DNA of 64,000 bases from a bacterium (GTDB lineage Bacteria; UBA10199; 2-02-FULL-44-16; JAAZCA01): positions 1 through 64,000 of the forward strand of contig JAJZQH010000002.1 in assembly GCA_021810905.1 (NCBI GenBank), read 5' to 3'. Of this stretch, positions 15,856 through 25,622 are shown piece after piece (within the stretch, counting starts at the first letter, position 1; every line of letters begins with the position of its first letter). The translations under genes and the position numbers were made by a program. The notes under the pieces are model-generated. The model was not told where the DNA came from. It worked only from the letters and a program-made list of their open reading frames with translations, and searched no databases.

Positions 15856-17688
15856 ATGACTAATATCTCCAAGAACTATTCGTGGCGGGCAATGTGCATT
15901 TCCATGGCAATCGCTATGGTCACGCTCTCGGTCACGTCCTGCAACAAACAGGGTGGCGAAGGCGCTTCTACAGCATCTACAATATCGCCGCCTGCCAGCA
16001 GCTCGGGACCTGCAGTTGCAACGCCTGCGGAAGAAACTGAGGCGGAAATTCCTTCTGTCGCGCTCAAGCTCGTGCGGGCTGACGGAGTTGAGATTGATTT
16101 ATCGAGCAAACCGATTCCGCTCAGCGTCTCGGTCAAGGCCGTTTTCTCCGCAGCCATGGACAAGCAATCGGTAGAATCGGCCGCGTCACTGGTCGATCCT
16201 GACGGGAAACCAGTCGACGGCGCATTTTCGTGGAGTGCCGATGATAAAGAAATGAGCTTCGCACCAAATAAAGCTCTCAAATCAAAATCGACGTATGCTT
16301 TCAATATCTCCGCAGATGCTGTTTCTGCCGCTGCAAAACCGATCGAGGCGGTCGAACAGTCGTTTCTAACTATGACAGAGGGCGATGTCACCGGCGATGG
16401 ATTCCCTGATTTTCTCGTCGGCTCGCCTGGTTACAACGCTAATTCGGGGGCTGCGATTCTCTACAGCGTTGAACTCGATTATAACAACAAGATCAGCGAC
16501 AAGCCGATCACAACCATTGTCGGTGTAAAATCAAATTTTGATTTTGGAAAGGCGGTCGCAGTTGCCGGCGATCTGGATGCTGATGGATATGCGGATATCA
16601 TCGTCGGAGCGCCTGGAACCGAGGATTCGAACAACAACGCGACAGGAGCTGTGTACTTCTTCAGCGGCCGCCACTTTTCCGGGAAGGAAAAAACGGTTGA
16701 GCCGATCACAGCGGCTGAAGAGGCCGACGTTATAATCTACGGTAAAATCGATAATCAACGCTTCGGCGGATCGCTGCTCGGCATTGGAGATATAAACGCA
16801 GACGGCTTTGGAGAATTTCTCGTGGGCACGCCGCAGTTGCTCGTCCCTCCTCAAGTCTATGTATTCATCGGAAAGAAACTCACGGCCATGAAGGCAATGA
16901 CTACAGACGACGCTTCGTCTAACGTTGCCGGAGAGGACAAGAGCTTATTCGGCCATTCGATGGCAATGGCAGGCGACGTTGATGGCGATGGAATTGATGA
17001 AATCATCATTTCCGCTCCGTGGAAAGAGAAGGTCTATCTCTTCAAAACGAACGCTCTAAAGGACAATATCGATGTAGCTTCTGCAATATGCATGATCGTT
17101 GGCAACCCTGGGCAGCTGTTCGGTAAATCGGTCTCAGCGGCTGGAGACCTGGACGGTGACGGTTTTGCCGACATTCTGATCGGCGCGCCTGGATTTATGG
17201 GCCCGCTCTCAAATGGGGCCGCATACGTCTTCAGCGGTAAAAAAATATCCTCTTCCAAGCAACTGGGAATCAATGACAGGATGGTTCTATATATCGGTGC
17301 GAATGAAACAGATTTTCTTGGCTTTTCCGTAGTGGGAGGAATGGACATCAATGGTGACGGGAAAAAGGACATCGCACTTGGGGTGCCGGGTAATCCTGGA
17401 ACAGGCATAAATGGAAAGGGGATGGTCCTATATCACAGCGGCGCTGACCTCAATGGTCAACCGTTAGGGACTACATATGGTCTCGCGCCAAACGACAGGT
17501 TCGGAAGCGTTGTAACAACGCTGGGAGACTTAACAGAAAAAGGGAAGGCTGTTATTGTGGTTTCGGCGCCTGGGCACAACAGCGGCACTGGTAATGTAAA
17601 AATATTTGTGCCTGGAGCAGTTTCTACTCTGAGCGGAACTGCTTCTGGAGATGCGTTTGGTGAGGCAATCTCCGCGGACATTCGCTGA
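15856..17688 (+). CDS. FG-GAP beta-propeller lipoprotein with Ig-like N-domain
   Basis: 610 aa from the ATG at 15856, with GAGGAGGT upstream. Signal peptide with lipobox LSVTSC, then an Ala/Ser-rich linker. Residues ~75-170 resemble a bacterial Ig-like (Big_5) domain (AVFSAAMDKQSVESA). The rest is seven FG-GAP repeats, each with a DxDxDG-like calcium loop and a D(I/F)L(V/I)G(A/S)PG end, for example GDLDADGYADIIVGAPG; together they should form a seven-bladed integrin-alpha-type propeller. The last repeat (GDLTEKGKAVIVVSAPG) has lost the calcium ligands. Probably a surface or periplasmic binding protein; ligand unknown. Confidence 0.9.
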   Translation: MTNISKNYSWRAMCISMAIAMVTLSVTSCNKQGGEGASTASTISPPASSSGPAVATPAEETEAEIPSVALKLVRADGVEIDLSSKPIPLSVSVKAVFSAAMDKQSVESAASLVDPDGKPVDGAFSWSADDKEMSFAPNKALKSKSTYAFNISADAVSAAAKPIEAVEQSFLTMTEGDVTGDGFPDFLVGSPGYNANSGAAILYSVELDYNNKISDKPITTIVGVKSNFDFGKAVAVAGDLDADGYADIIVGAPGTEDSNNNATGAVYFFSGRHFSGKEKTVEPITAAEEADVIIYGKIDNQRFGGSLLGIGDINADGFGEFLVGTPQLLVPPQVYVFIGKKLTAMKAMTTDDASSNVAGEDKSLFGHSMAMAGDVDGDGIDEIIISAPWKEKVYLFKTNALKDNIDVASAICMIVGNPGQLFGKSVSAAGDLDGDGFADILIGAPGFMGPLSNGAAYVFSGKKISSSKQLGINDRMVLYIGANETDFLGFSVVGGMDINGDGKKDIALGVPGNPGTGINGKGMVLYHSGADLNGQPLGTTYGLAPNDRFGSVVTTLGDLTEKGKAVIVVSAPGHNSGTGNVKIFVPGAVSTLSGTASGDAFGEAISADIR

Positions 17689-17738
17689 GAAAACAGAGCT
17701 GACGGATAGCGCGGCTACTGCTCAGTCAATGCATCAAC

Positions 17739-18125
17739 TCAGGCCACCGCTATCGCCTCGATCTCAACGCCCACATCCTTTGGCAGGCGGCCGACCTCGA
17801 CGGTCGCCCGAGCAGGCTTGTACTCGGTGAAATAGGAGGCATAGACCTCGTTGACCTTCGCGAAGTTCCCCATGTTGGAGAGATAGATCGTCGTCTTCAC
17901 GACGTTGTCGAAGGTAAACCCCTCCGCCGCGAGCACGGCCTTTAAATTATCCATGACGAGCCTCGCCTGCGCCGCTGCGTCGCCGTCGAAGAGCTTAAGC
18001 CCACCGGTGGCCGGATCGATCGGGATCTGGCCCGAACAAAAGAGCATGTTGCCGGCGCGAATTGCCTGGCTGTAGGGGCCGACCGCATTTGGAGCCTTAT
18101 CGGTGTGGATCATTTTGTGTGACAT
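17739..18125 (-). CDS. ridA: RidA/YjgF family enamine/imine deaminase
   Basis: 128 aa, standard length. Motifs: [25 protein letters not shown] at the start, [19 protein letters not shown] in the middle, and [21 protein letters not shown] with the conserved Arg and Glu at the end. RidA hydrolyses reactive enamines released by PLP enzymes such as amino-acid dehydratases. It is last in an OPT-pepT-ridA run, which suits amino-acid catabolism. GAGAGG precedes the ATG. Confidence 0.95.
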   Translation of the reverse strand: MSHKMIHTDKAPNAVGPYSQAIRAGNMLFCSGQIPIDPATGGLKLFDGDAAAQARLVMDNLKAVLAAEGFTFDNVVKTTIYLSNMGNFAKVNEVYASYFTEYKPARATVEVGRLPKDVGVEIEAIAVA

Positions 18126-18147
18126 TGATACCTCTCAGTATGAACGG

Positions 18148-18240
18148 CAGCAAGCAACGCGAGAAACGCCAGCAAGGCAAGCAACGCGTGCATAACAAGA
18201 AAACGTACCTGAGCTATTCAGCGTTGCTTGCCTTGCTTGC
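18148..18240. repeat. GCAAGCAACGC-type short repeats with 16-bp inverted arms
   Basis: Built from variations of GCAACGC, GCAAGC and CCAGCAA. GCAAGGCAAGCAACGC (18172-18187) and its exact reverse complement (18221-18236) form a hairpin with a 33-nt loop, between pepT and ridA. The same words recur at 47790-47828. No T-run follows, so it is not a classical terminator. Confidence 0.65.
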
Positions 18241-18263
18241 CTTGTTTACGTTGCTGGCATCGT

Positions 18264-19532
18264 TTATTGTGCAGAGCGTTCCACCCAGATATCGCACACG
18301 TTCATGATCGTCTCGACCGATTTCTCCATCCACTCGAGCGGTATCCATTCCTTCTTGGAGTGATAATTCATGCTCCCGTCGAAGAGGTTCGGGGTGAGCA
18401 GGCCCTGGAACGAGAGCCTGGCGCCGTCCGTTCCGCCGCGGATGGATGTGCGCTTGGGTGCAAGCCCCGCGCGTCGGATCGCCTCCTCGGCGTACTCCAC
18501 CACCTTGGGATCCCTGTCCATCGCGTACTTCATGTTGCGATACGATTCCTTGACCTCCACGTCTATCTTCGCGCCGTACTTTCTTCCCACGTATGACGCC
18601 GCGTGTTTGAGGATCGTTTCGAGTTCGCCTAGACCGTCCACTGTGAAATCGCGCACGAGGAAATGGATCTTGGCCTCGGAGACGTTGCCGTTCACGCTGA
18701 TCGGATGCAGATAGCCATCGCGCTTCTCCGTGGTCTCGGGCGTGCGATCCTGCGGCAGTGCCCAGATGAAGTCGGCGGCCGCGCGCAGTGCGTTGACCAT
18801 CTTTCCCCTCGCGTAGCCCGGGTGCACGTCCGCACCGGTTATGGTTACGAACGCGCTGTCTGCGCAGAAAGTTTCGTCCTCGATTTCGCCGACCGACGAA
18901 CCATCGACCGTGTAGGCATAGTCTGCAGCGAATTTTTTCACGTCAAAGAAATCCGTGCCCCTGCCGATCTCCTCGTCTACCGTGAAGCCCACGCGGATCT
19001 TGCCGTGCAGCCGCTTCGGCTCTTCCTTGAAGCGCCAGATCGACTCCATGATCTCCGCCACACCCGCCTTGTCGTCTCCGCCGAGCAGCGTCGTTCCGTC
19101 CGAGGTGATGATCGTCATCCCCTTGCATGCAACGAGCTCCGGTTCGTCTGCTGCACGAATGACTATCGACTGGTCACCGGGCAGCACGATGTCGCCGCCG
19201 GAATAGTTGCGGTGTATCTGCGGCTTCACGTTCTTGCCGGAGACCTCGTGATACGTGTCCACGTGCGCCAGCAGGCCCACCGTTGGCACCTTGCCGTACG
19301 CAGGATGATCCGCTGGAATATTGGACTGGAGCGTGGCCATCACGTAGCCATGTTCGTCCATCGTGGCGTCTTCGAGGCCAGCGGCCTTGAGGTCTTCGAC
19401 GAGCATCTTGAGCAGGACCTTCTGCCCTTCGGTGGATGGATACGTCTCCGATCCGTCCTTTGACTGGGTATCTACCTTCACGTATCTGCAGAAGCGTTCA
19501 AGCAGGTTCTCTCTCTTCGGTGCCTTTGACAT
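18264..19532 (-). CDS. pepT: Peptidase T (tripeptide aminopeptidase)
   Basis: 422 aa from the ATG at 19532 (MSKAPKRENLL), preceded by AGGAG; a longer frame upstream has no coding character. M20B metallopeptidase: first Zn motif LLAHVDTY, bridging Asp in GGDDKAG, catalytic Glu in FTVDEEIGRGTDFFD, Zn Asp in YTVDGSSVGE, and GGTDGARLSFQG near the end. PepT removes the N-terminal residue from tripeptides in the cytoplasm. The gene is 28 bp downstream of an oligopeptide transporter on the same strand, so imported peptides would be trimmed by its product. Confidence 0.95.
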   Translation of the reverse strand: MSKAPKRENLLERFCRYVKVDTQSKDGSETYPSTEGQKVLLKMLVEDLKAAGLEDATMDEHGYVMATLQSNIPADHPAYGKVPTVGLLAHVDTYHEVSGKNVKPQIHRNYSGGDIVLPGDQSIVIRAADEPELVACKGMTIITSDGTTLLGGDDKAGVAEIMESIWRFKEEPKRLHGKIRVGFTVDEEIGRGTDFFDVKKFAADYAYTVDGSSVGEIEDETFCADSAFVTITGADVHPGYARGKMVNALRAAADFIWALPQDRTPETTEKRDGYLHPISVNGNVSEAKIHFLVRDFTVDGLGELETILKHAASYVGRKYGAKIDVEVKESYRNMKYAMDRDPKVVEYAEEAIRRAGLAPKRTSIRGGTDGARLSFQGLLTPNLFDGSMNYHSKKEWIPLEWMEKSVETIMNVCDIWVERSAQ

Positions 19533-19560
19533 GTTTCTATCTCCTCGTTTCATGTTTCTT

Positions 19561-21591
19561 CTATTCGGGCTTCTTCGCACGACGCGCGTCGATGTAGACG
19601 TAGATGCAGAGGATGGCAAGCATACAGAGCCCCAGCCAGTTACCGAATGCACCGTCGTTTGCAAAATCGTGCAGTATGTTTATCGAATACTCCGACTCGA
19701 AATATTTTATGACCGCGCTCAGAACGCCCATGAGGGCGCCTCCGGCGATGAAGCCCGATGCAATGAGCGTACCGCGTTCGCGGCGCGCGTTGCCCAGCGC
19801 CTCGTCCTTGCCGGCGCTGCGCTGCACGTAATGCGATACCAGCGCACCCACGAGGATCGGCGTGTTGAGCGAGAGAGGTATGTACATGCCGAGCGCGAAT
19901 GCCAGAGGCGCAATCCCCAGCAGCTCCATCAGCACGGCGATGACCGCTCCGACTCCGTAGAGCATCCACGGCGCGCCCTTAGCCGCCATGATCCCCTTGA
20001 TGACCGCTGCCATAGCGTTTGCCTGCGGCGCGGGCAGGGGCTTCGTATGCAGTTCGGAAGGCACAAAGCCGTAGACCTTGTTGAGCAGGATGATCACGGT
20101 CGTAACCGTTACCGCGGCGAACACCGTGCCCAGCATCTTGCTCCACTGCTGTCTGGCGGGCGTAGCGCCGATCCAGTAGCCGATCTTGAGGTCGGTGATG
20201 AGCCCGCCTGACATGGCCAAAGCAGTACACACCACGCCACCGACGAGCAGCGCGGCCATCATGCCCTTGGGACCTCCGAGACCTGCTGCGACCAATATCA
20301 GGCACGTAAGTATGAGCGTGACTAACGTCATGCCTGAAATCGGGTTGATGCCTACGATGGCGATGGCCCGAGCGGCAACCGTCGTGAAGAGGAACGAGAT
20401 CACGAATACCACGGCGAGGGCGATGAATCCTATCTTAACCGGATTCGCCTGACCGTCGAGGACCGAGTAACGGAAAAAGACCCACGTCGCCACCGCCAGG
20501 AGCAATAAGCCCACTATGACTATGGGCATGCGGATGTCGCGCTGCGTGCGTTCCACCACCGTCTCGTCCTCATGCTTCTTGCGGGAGGCGAATATCTCCT
20601 TGAAGCCTTTGGTGAAGGCCTGCGCGATAATCGGGCTCGACTTGGCGATGCCGATGAGGCCTGCCGTGAAGATCGCGCCGATGCCTATGTAGCGCACGTA
20701 CGTCGAGAAAATCTGTGTGGCCGTCATCGACGCTATCAGCGATTCGCCCTCGGCGGGCGGCACGGCCACGGAGATGAAACCTCCGAAGTGATTGATGAGC
20801 GGAATGAGCACGAGCCACGAGAGGAACGAACCGCAGGCTATGATCATGGCGTATCGCAGGCCGATGATGTAGCCGAGGCCCATGACCGCGGCGCCCGTGT
20901 TGATCGAGAACACCGCCTTCACCTTGTCGGTCAGCGGCGAGAAGATCTGCACCATTCCAGTGGTGAATTCCTCCGCCCACGCGTGCATGCCGATGGAGAG
21001 AAAATCGTACGCGCCGCCGATTACCGCTGCCACTGCCAAGACCTTTGCCTGCGCGCCTCCCTTTGCGCCCGCTACCAGCACCTCTGTAGTCGCGGTAGCC
21101 TCCGGGAAGGGGAGTTTGCCGTGCATGTCCGCAACAAAATAGCGTCGAAGCGGTACGAGGAAGAAAACGCCCAGCGCGCCGCCAAGGACCGCGGCCATGA
21201 ATAGCTGGAAGAGGTTCACCTGTTCGTCGAGCCCGAGGATGAAGAGCGCGGGGAGGGTGAATATTGCGCCCGCGACGACGAGACCCGAAGCAGCGCCTAT
21301 GGATTGAATGATGACGTTCTCAAGTATCGTGGACTTGCGCGGAAAGATGCTTCCCAACCCCACTGCCAGTATGGCGATTGGGATTGCGGCCTCGAAGACC
21401 TGCGCGATCTTGAGGCCCAGGAAGGCCGCCGCGCCCGAGAAGAGTATCGACATGAGGATGCCGATGATCACCGACCGAACCGTGACTTCAGGCACAACCG
21501 CGTCGGCAGGCACGATAGGCACATAGCCCTCGCCCGGCTTCAGTTCAGTGTATGCGTTTGCGGGCAATCCGGATTTGCCGTGGTGTTCCAT
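19561..21591 (-). CDS. OPT-family oligopeptide transporter
   Basis: 676 aa with about 15 membrane helices. Start at 21591 because GGGGGAGG lies 6 bp upstream, with an in-frame ATG two codons earlier. Family features: VTVRSVIIGILMSILFSGAAAFLGLK at the N-terminus (first helix), FPEATATTEVLVAGA, and GGLITDLKIGYWIGATPARQQ late in the protein, typical of the bacterial/archaeal OPT branch. It imports oligopeptides by proton symport; metal-chelate transport is an alternative in the wider family. First gene of the OPT-pepT-ridA operon. Confidence 0.93.
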   Translation of the reverse strand: MEHHGKSGLPANAYTELKPGEGYVPIVPADAVVPEVTVRSVIIGILMSILFSGAAAFLGLKIAQVFEAAIPIAILAVGLGSIFPRKSTILENVIIQSIGAASGLVVAGAIFTLPALFILGLDEQVNLFQLFMAAVLGGALGVFFLVPLRRYFVADMHGKLPFPEATATTEVLVAGAKGGAQAKVLAVAAVIGGAYDFLSIGMHAWAEEFTTGMVQIFSPLTDKVKAVFSINTGAAVMGLGYIIGLRYAMIIACGSFLSWLVLIPLINHFGGFISVAVPPAEGESLIASMTATQIFSTYVRYIGIGAIFTAGLIGIAKSSPIIAQAFTKGFKEIFASRKKHEDETVVERTQRDIRMPIVIVGLLLLAVATWVFFRYSVLDGQANPVKIGFIALAVVFVISFLFTTVAARAIAIVGINPISGMTLVTLILTCLILVAAGLGGPKGMMAALLVGGVVCTALAMSGGLITDLKIGYWIGATPARQQWSKMLGTVFAAVTVTTVIILLNKVYGFVPSELHTKPLPAPQANAMAAVIKGIMAAKGAPWMLYGVGAVIAVLMELLGIAPLAFALGMYIPLSLNTPILVGALVSHYVQRSAGKDEALGNARRERGTLIASGFIAGGALMGVLSAVIKYFESEYSINILHDFANDGAFGNWLGLCMLAILCIYVYIDARRAKKPE

Positions 21592-21752
21592 AGTCATCCT
21601 CCCCCTGAAAAAATGCACGGGGCATCCTGCCTTCATCCTGGCTGGATGCCCCATGATATTTACATTAGAATCAGCGCAGCACTTCTTGTCATCCTGCAAT
21701 TGCTAAATAATCCGCCCGGTTTTGTCAACGCATGTAAGCAGAGACAAATCAT

Positions 21753-21844
21753 TCCCCTCCTTTGTAAGGAGGGGCGAGGGGAGGTAGTTCATGGTCGCAT
21801 CCGGGATCTACCCCTCCCATCCTCCCCTTACAAAGGGGAGGGGA
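21753..21844. repeat. Palindromic element copy 4
   Basis: Full copy between the OPT gene start and the NamZ-like gene: CCCCTCCTTTGTAAGGAGGGG hairpin, GGGGAGGTAG...GATCTACCCCTCCC pair, then the CCCCTTACAAAGGGG hairpin. Both flanking genes read away from it, so here it lies in a divergent promoter region. Confidence 0.85.
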
Positions 21845-21909
21845 TTTACCTGGTCAGCAGAGAACTGCTGCATTGCTAAGCGGTCGCTATTTCTGTTATT
21901 CACGATTTC

Positions 21910-23076
21910 ATGAAGCTCGGGATCGACATCCTCCTCAAAGAACGCCGCGACCTTATCGACGGCAAACGGCTTGGAATCCTGGCGCACGCAGCGAGCGTGG
22001 ACGCGTCCGGCCGGCATACCGTGGATCGCATAGCGGAGGAGGGCGGGCTCACGATCGGGGCGCTCTTCGGGCCTGAACACGGGCTCGCTACAAAGGCGCA
22101 GGACATGGAACCGGTGCAATCGCATGTGGACGCAGCGAGCGGGATAGCGATCCACAGCCTGTACGGAACAACTCTCGATTCGCTCAAACCGACCGCGGAA
22201 ATGCTCGCCGGTATAGATACGATGGTGATCGACCTGCAGGACATCGGCAGCAGGTATTACACCTATGTCTGGACCGCGATGCTCTGCCTTGAGGCATGCG
22301 CGGAGAACGGCAAATCCGTGATCGTCTGCGACCGGCCTAATCCGATCGGCGGCGAAATAATCGAGGGGCCCGGAATCGACGCTGGCTTTGAATCCTTCGT
22401 GGGGCTCTCCTCCCTCCCCGTCAGGCACGGCCTCACATTCGGCGAGATCGTTCACTGGTTGAACATTCGGGAGCACATAGACTGCACTCTCGATGTCATC
22501 CGCATGGAGGGGTGGCAGCGCGGCATGAGCTGGAACGAGACGGGGCTCGCTTGGGTCAACCCGTCGCCAAACATGCGCTCCTATACCGCGGCCCTTCTCT
22601 ATCCAGGCATGTGTCTTGTGGAGGCCACGAACATCTCGGAGGGCCGGGGCACGGACACGCCCTTTGAGATCGTTGGCGCACCCTATTTTGATTCCGAGGA
22701 ATTCATCACCGCGTTCGAGGCGCTGGGCTTGCCGGGCGTACACGCGGCGCCCACCGCGTTCATACCCACGCGCCAGAAGTGGTCTGGAAATTTTTGTCAC
22801 GGCGTGCGGTGGGTCGTAAACGATGTGCGCGCGTTCCGCCCATACCTCACCGGCCTCGCGTTCATATGGCTCGCGCACAAGATGTACAAGGACAGCGGAT
22901 TCGAGTGGAGGACCGAGCCCTATGAATTCGTGACCGAGCGGCCGGCAATAGATCTGCTGACGGGCTCCGCGAGATTCCGCGAGGAAATCGATACGTTCAC
23001 GATGGGCGAGCTCGCAATGCTGTCCGCAACCCCCCAAGCGCTGCTCTCCGCCAGGGAGAAGATGTTGATCTACTGA
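21910..23076 (+). CDS. DUF1343 protein, exo-beta-N-acetylmuramidase (NamZ)-like
   Basis: 388 aa. Features of the DUF1343/NamZ family: a conserved start (LGIDILLKE), LFGPEHGLAT with the His/Glu near residue 57, SLYG, DLQDIGSRYYTYVWTA, CDRPNPIGG, EATNISEGRGTDTPFEIVGAP. Characterised NamZ removes terminal MurNAc from peptidoglycan fragments. No signal peptide is present, so this copy probably works in the cytoplasm, for cell-wall recycling if the assignment holds. No good ribosome site is seen at the ATG. No other recycling gene lies beside it. Confidence 0.87.
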   Translation: MKLGIDILLKERRDLIDGKRLGILAHAASVDASGRHTVDRIAEEGGLTIGALFGPEHGLATKAQDMEPVQSHVDAASGIAIHSLYGTTLDSLKPTAEMLAGIDTMVIDLQDIGSRYYTYVWTAMLCLEACAENGKSVIVCDRPNPIGGEIIEGPGIDAGFESFVGLSSLPVRHGLTFGEIVHWLNIREHIDCTLDVIRMEGWQRGMSWNETGLAWVNPSPNMRSYTAALLYPGMCLVEATNISEGRGTDTPFEIVGAPYFDSEEFITAFEALGLPGVHAAPTAFIPTRQKWSGNFCHGVRWVVNDVRAFRPYLTGLAFIWLAHKMYKDSGFEWRTEPYEFVTERPAIDLLTGSARFREEIDTFTMGELAMLSATPQALLSAREKMLIY

Positions 23077-23225
23077 CTTCATTGCGAGGAGCGCATCGAA
23101 ACCTTGCATCTGTGAAATGCGTCATGATAGCCTGTTATCCGACAAATAGTAATGATGCGCCATGTGTCGGGTAGCAGGAAGATCTTCCAAGGATATCATC
23201 AGCTGCTGTGGAAAGGAGGTTTCCC

Positions 23226-23480
23226 ATGGGCCGGAAGATGACGTGGGAAGAGATAAAACAAGCGTTCCCGGACGAATGGGTCGCGGTCGTGAATTGTACT
23301 GAGAATGAGATCGGTGATGTGGATGGCGAAGTGGTCTTTCATTCGCATGACAAGTCGGAATTCTACCGTCACGCAAGAGATGTCATCTCGAAATATGGTG
23401 GAATGGCCATGCGATATACTGGCGAGCTCATCAAGAATGAGGACATACCCCTTTTATGGCAGATTTCCCCTACCGTGTAG
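23226..23480 (+). CDS. Small conserved-looking protein paired with a retropepsin
   Basis: 84 aa from the ATG at 23226 (MGRKMTWEEIK), with AGGAGG 6 bp upstream; an earlier ATG at 23208 lacks a ribosome site. Acidic and mostly polar: MTWEEIKQAFPDEWVAVV, then a beta-rich middle ending RYTGELI. No family name recognised. The 3' end overlaps the aspartyl-protease gene by 25 bp, so the two are coupled and probably work together. Confidence 0.65.
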   Translation: MGRKMTWEEIKQAFPDEWVAVVNCTENEIGDVDGEVVFHSHDKSEFYRHARDVISKYGGMAMRYTGELIKNEDIPLLWQISPTV

Positions 23481-23836
23481 ATAAGAGGCTCATCATCGTT
23501 CCTGTTACGCTCAGGAGTCCGACGAGCTTCTTAAAGGCTCAGTTTGTACTGGACACAGGCGCTTCTCATACCATTGTCGATTATCGTATCGTTGAATCGC
23601 TCGGGTATTCGCGCAACGATGCCATTGCACCTTCGCGGGTCAGCTCAGCAGTCGGTAAGGAAGAGGGTTTCAGGATTCGGCTCGCAACATTCGAAGCATT
23701 CGGGAAGAAGTTTTCGCCATTTGAAATAGCCTGCCATGCCCTTCTTGAACAGGGCGTCGAAGGTCTCTTGGGCATGACTTTTCTGGAGCAATTCCGCTTC
23801 TGTGTCGATCCCTCAAAGATGATGATCAGCATATAG
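23456..23836 (+). CDS. Retropepsin-like aspartyl protease domain protein
   Basis: 126 aa. FVLDTGASHTIVDYRI (residues ~30-45) is the D-T/S-G active-site motif of retroviral-type aspartyl proteases, and GVEGLLGMTFLEQF near the end is the second conserved hydrophobic-Gly strand. One motif only, so it would act as a homodimer. No membrane segment or fused domain. Bacterial members are poorly studied; the substrate is unknown. It overlaps the small upstream gene. Confidence 0.82.
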   Translation: MADFPYRVDKRLIIVPVTLRSPTSFLKAQFVLDTGASHTIVDYRIVESLGYSRNDAIAPSRVSSAVGKEEGFRIRLATFEAFGKKFSPFEIACHALLEQGVEGLLGMTFLEQFRFCVDPSKMMISI

Positions 23837-23924
23837 CGCGTGGGGAACGATGAACGCACCCCTGCAAAGGTCGGTCTCTGGCAGCGCCTCAGGGGATGGT
23901 TTCAGAGAGGGGGCTGACGGCGTT

Positions 23925-25622
23925 TCACAGCAGCTTTGCTGGATTTGCAATTGTCATCGGCTGAGACAGATCAAGTCCGAGTGGCTCAGCTAGTTCAGTT
24001 ACGGCAGCATCCGCATCAGGTGAGAGGCTTTGCTGCTCGCCTTCAGCGCCTTCAATGAAATCAGGCGCCGTCGCAGCGTTGGCTTCACTTTCCCATTCCG
24101 ACAGATCGATCAGAAGTTTTCCCTCTGTCCACTCACCGAGCTTCGAAGATAGCTGAAACTCCCAACCGTGTTTTCCTGCCAAACGATTGACCCCAGCCAG
24201 CCCGGTGCCGGTGCCATCGGCGAGATCTTCTCGTTCGCGCACGCCCAGACGCTGGACGTTGACGACATCCTTGACCCCGACGCCGTTGTCGTACGCGCTC
24301 AAAGACAAACGCTGTCCCTCCCGGGCTGCGATCAATCGAATGAGGTTGGAGGGTTTTTCTTTATCTGTGTATTTCAGGGAATTCAGCGCGAGTTCAAAGA
24401 TGATCCGAAAGAGATCGCGCCGCGCCCCATCTGGAACGGCGATACCGCTCGCATCGCCGAGCTGTATCTGGAAGTCGATATCCTTCCAATAATGCGCTTT
24501 GAGTTTATGAATGGCGTTGAAGAGAGAACCGACGGTTGAAAAATCCAGCGCCTTTGCCATGGCGCTGACATCTTCTCTGCACTGCTTCATGCCTTCTCTC
24601 CGCGCCACTTCCGGATCGCTGATGACGTCTCCCGGCCTGTGGATCGTCCACTCTCCATCTTGCTCTCCTGGAGTATTGTATTTGTCGAAACACCTATTCA
24701 TGCTACCATTTGACAATTGGTAAAAAATATTTCCGAAATCGTGGAACAAGAAATACATATCTTCACTCACTCCATTCCATGCAACCGAAGTCGCCGCGTC
24801 AACACCTGCCGCGCGTTTGATCATCTTCTTGATGCCATCGTAATAAAAAGGCGGCATCACGTTTTGCGCTCTGGTCAAGAACTCCCATGCGCGCATGAAC
24901 GGCGCTGCGGCAGTATTATTCTCATCGCTGCTATCGACAACGGCCCCTGCATCGATATCTCGAACCACCTGCTCCAGCGTACCGCGGAGATGGTCGAACA
25001 TCCAGGATTCAAAGGTCGCGATCCCCCCCTGCATCAAGGACGTCGTCGTTGAGTCGACGAGCGCCCGCTCCATGCGCTCAAGCGCATCGCTCGAACCGGC
25101 GATGGCATTCCCATACATCCGCACGATCGATAAGGCGTGTGCCTGCATGGCCGGATTGCCGCACAAGCTTTCGGCAATACACTGGAAGAGCGCCGCCGCG
25201 TCGCCAGCCTCCCGGATTCGCGCATCAACAGGCTCCTTGCGCCCGGCATCGTCCGGCGGCAGGACGAGGCATCGTGCTGAAAAATAGACCCTGCCGCTCA
25301 GGAGATATCCTTCGTATGCCTTTGCAAGGCATTGGGCGTCGTGAAACCGCGTGGCAAGGGGCGCGTGCGCAAAGCCCCTGGCGATGAGGCGGCGGGCAAA
25401 GCGCTCATAAGTATTTTTAAAACGATCTGCGTATTTCTCAGGATCCTCTTCGCCTGCGGAAAACGGAAAGGTTCGCTGATAGGCCTCTGCCGCCATGCGA
25501 TCAAAAGGCCTGCCCATTCTCTTGCGCAAGCTGCGTCGACCCTCGGACTCGAAGGCTGAAAACAGCTTCCCTTGGAGCTGATGATCGATTGCAGCGCTGA
25601 GGTTCACGCCTTTCGATGACAT
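23925..25622 (-). CDS. GHKL/HATPase-domain protein without a phospho-acceptor His domain
   Basis: 565 aa. The last ~170 residues form a histidine-kinase-type ATPase: N box ELALNSLKYTDKEKP, G1 DNGVG, G2 GTGTGLAGVNRL. The first ~390 residues are helical and unrecognised, with no membrane segment, PAS, HAMP or obvious H-box. It could be a kinase with a divergent acceptor helix or an ATPase regulating a partner by binding. GAGGAG precedes the ATG. No receiver gene is adjacent. Confidence 0.75.
   Translation of the reverse strand: MSSKGVNLSAAIDHQLQGKLFSAFESEGRRSLRKRMGRPFDRMAAEAYQRTFPFSAGEEDPEKYADRFKNTYERFARRLIARGFAHAPLATRFHDAQCLAKAYEGYLLSGRVYFSARCLVLPPDDAGRKEPVDARIREAGDAAALFQCIAESLCGNPAMQAHALSIVRMYGNAIAGSSDALERMERALVDSTTTSLMQGGIATFESWMFDHLRGTLEQVVRDIDAGAVVDSSDENNTAAAPFMRAWEFLTRAQNVMPPFYYDGIKKMIKRAAGVDAATSVAWNGVSEDMYFLFHDFGNIFYQLSNGSMNRCFDKYNTPGEQDGEWTIHRPGDVISDPEVARREGMKQCREDVSAMAKALDFSTVGSLFNAIHKLKAHYWKDIDFQIQLGDASGIAVPDGARRDLFRIIFELALNSLKYTDKEKPSNLIRLIAAREGQRLSLSAYDNGVGVKDVVNVQRLGVREREDLADGTGTGLAGVNRLAGKHGWEFQLSSKLGEWTEGKLLIDLSEWESEANAATAPDFIEGAEGEQQSLSPDADAAVTELAEPLGLDLSQPMTIANPAKLL

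Noticed and set aside
18172-18236. Rho-independent terminator between pepT and ridA
   Set aside because: The hairpin has a 33-nt loop and no T-run; treated as a repeat.
21808-23109. 433-aa frame antisense to the NamZ-like gene
   Set aside because: No ribosome site, no motif; the opposite strand holds clear family motifs.
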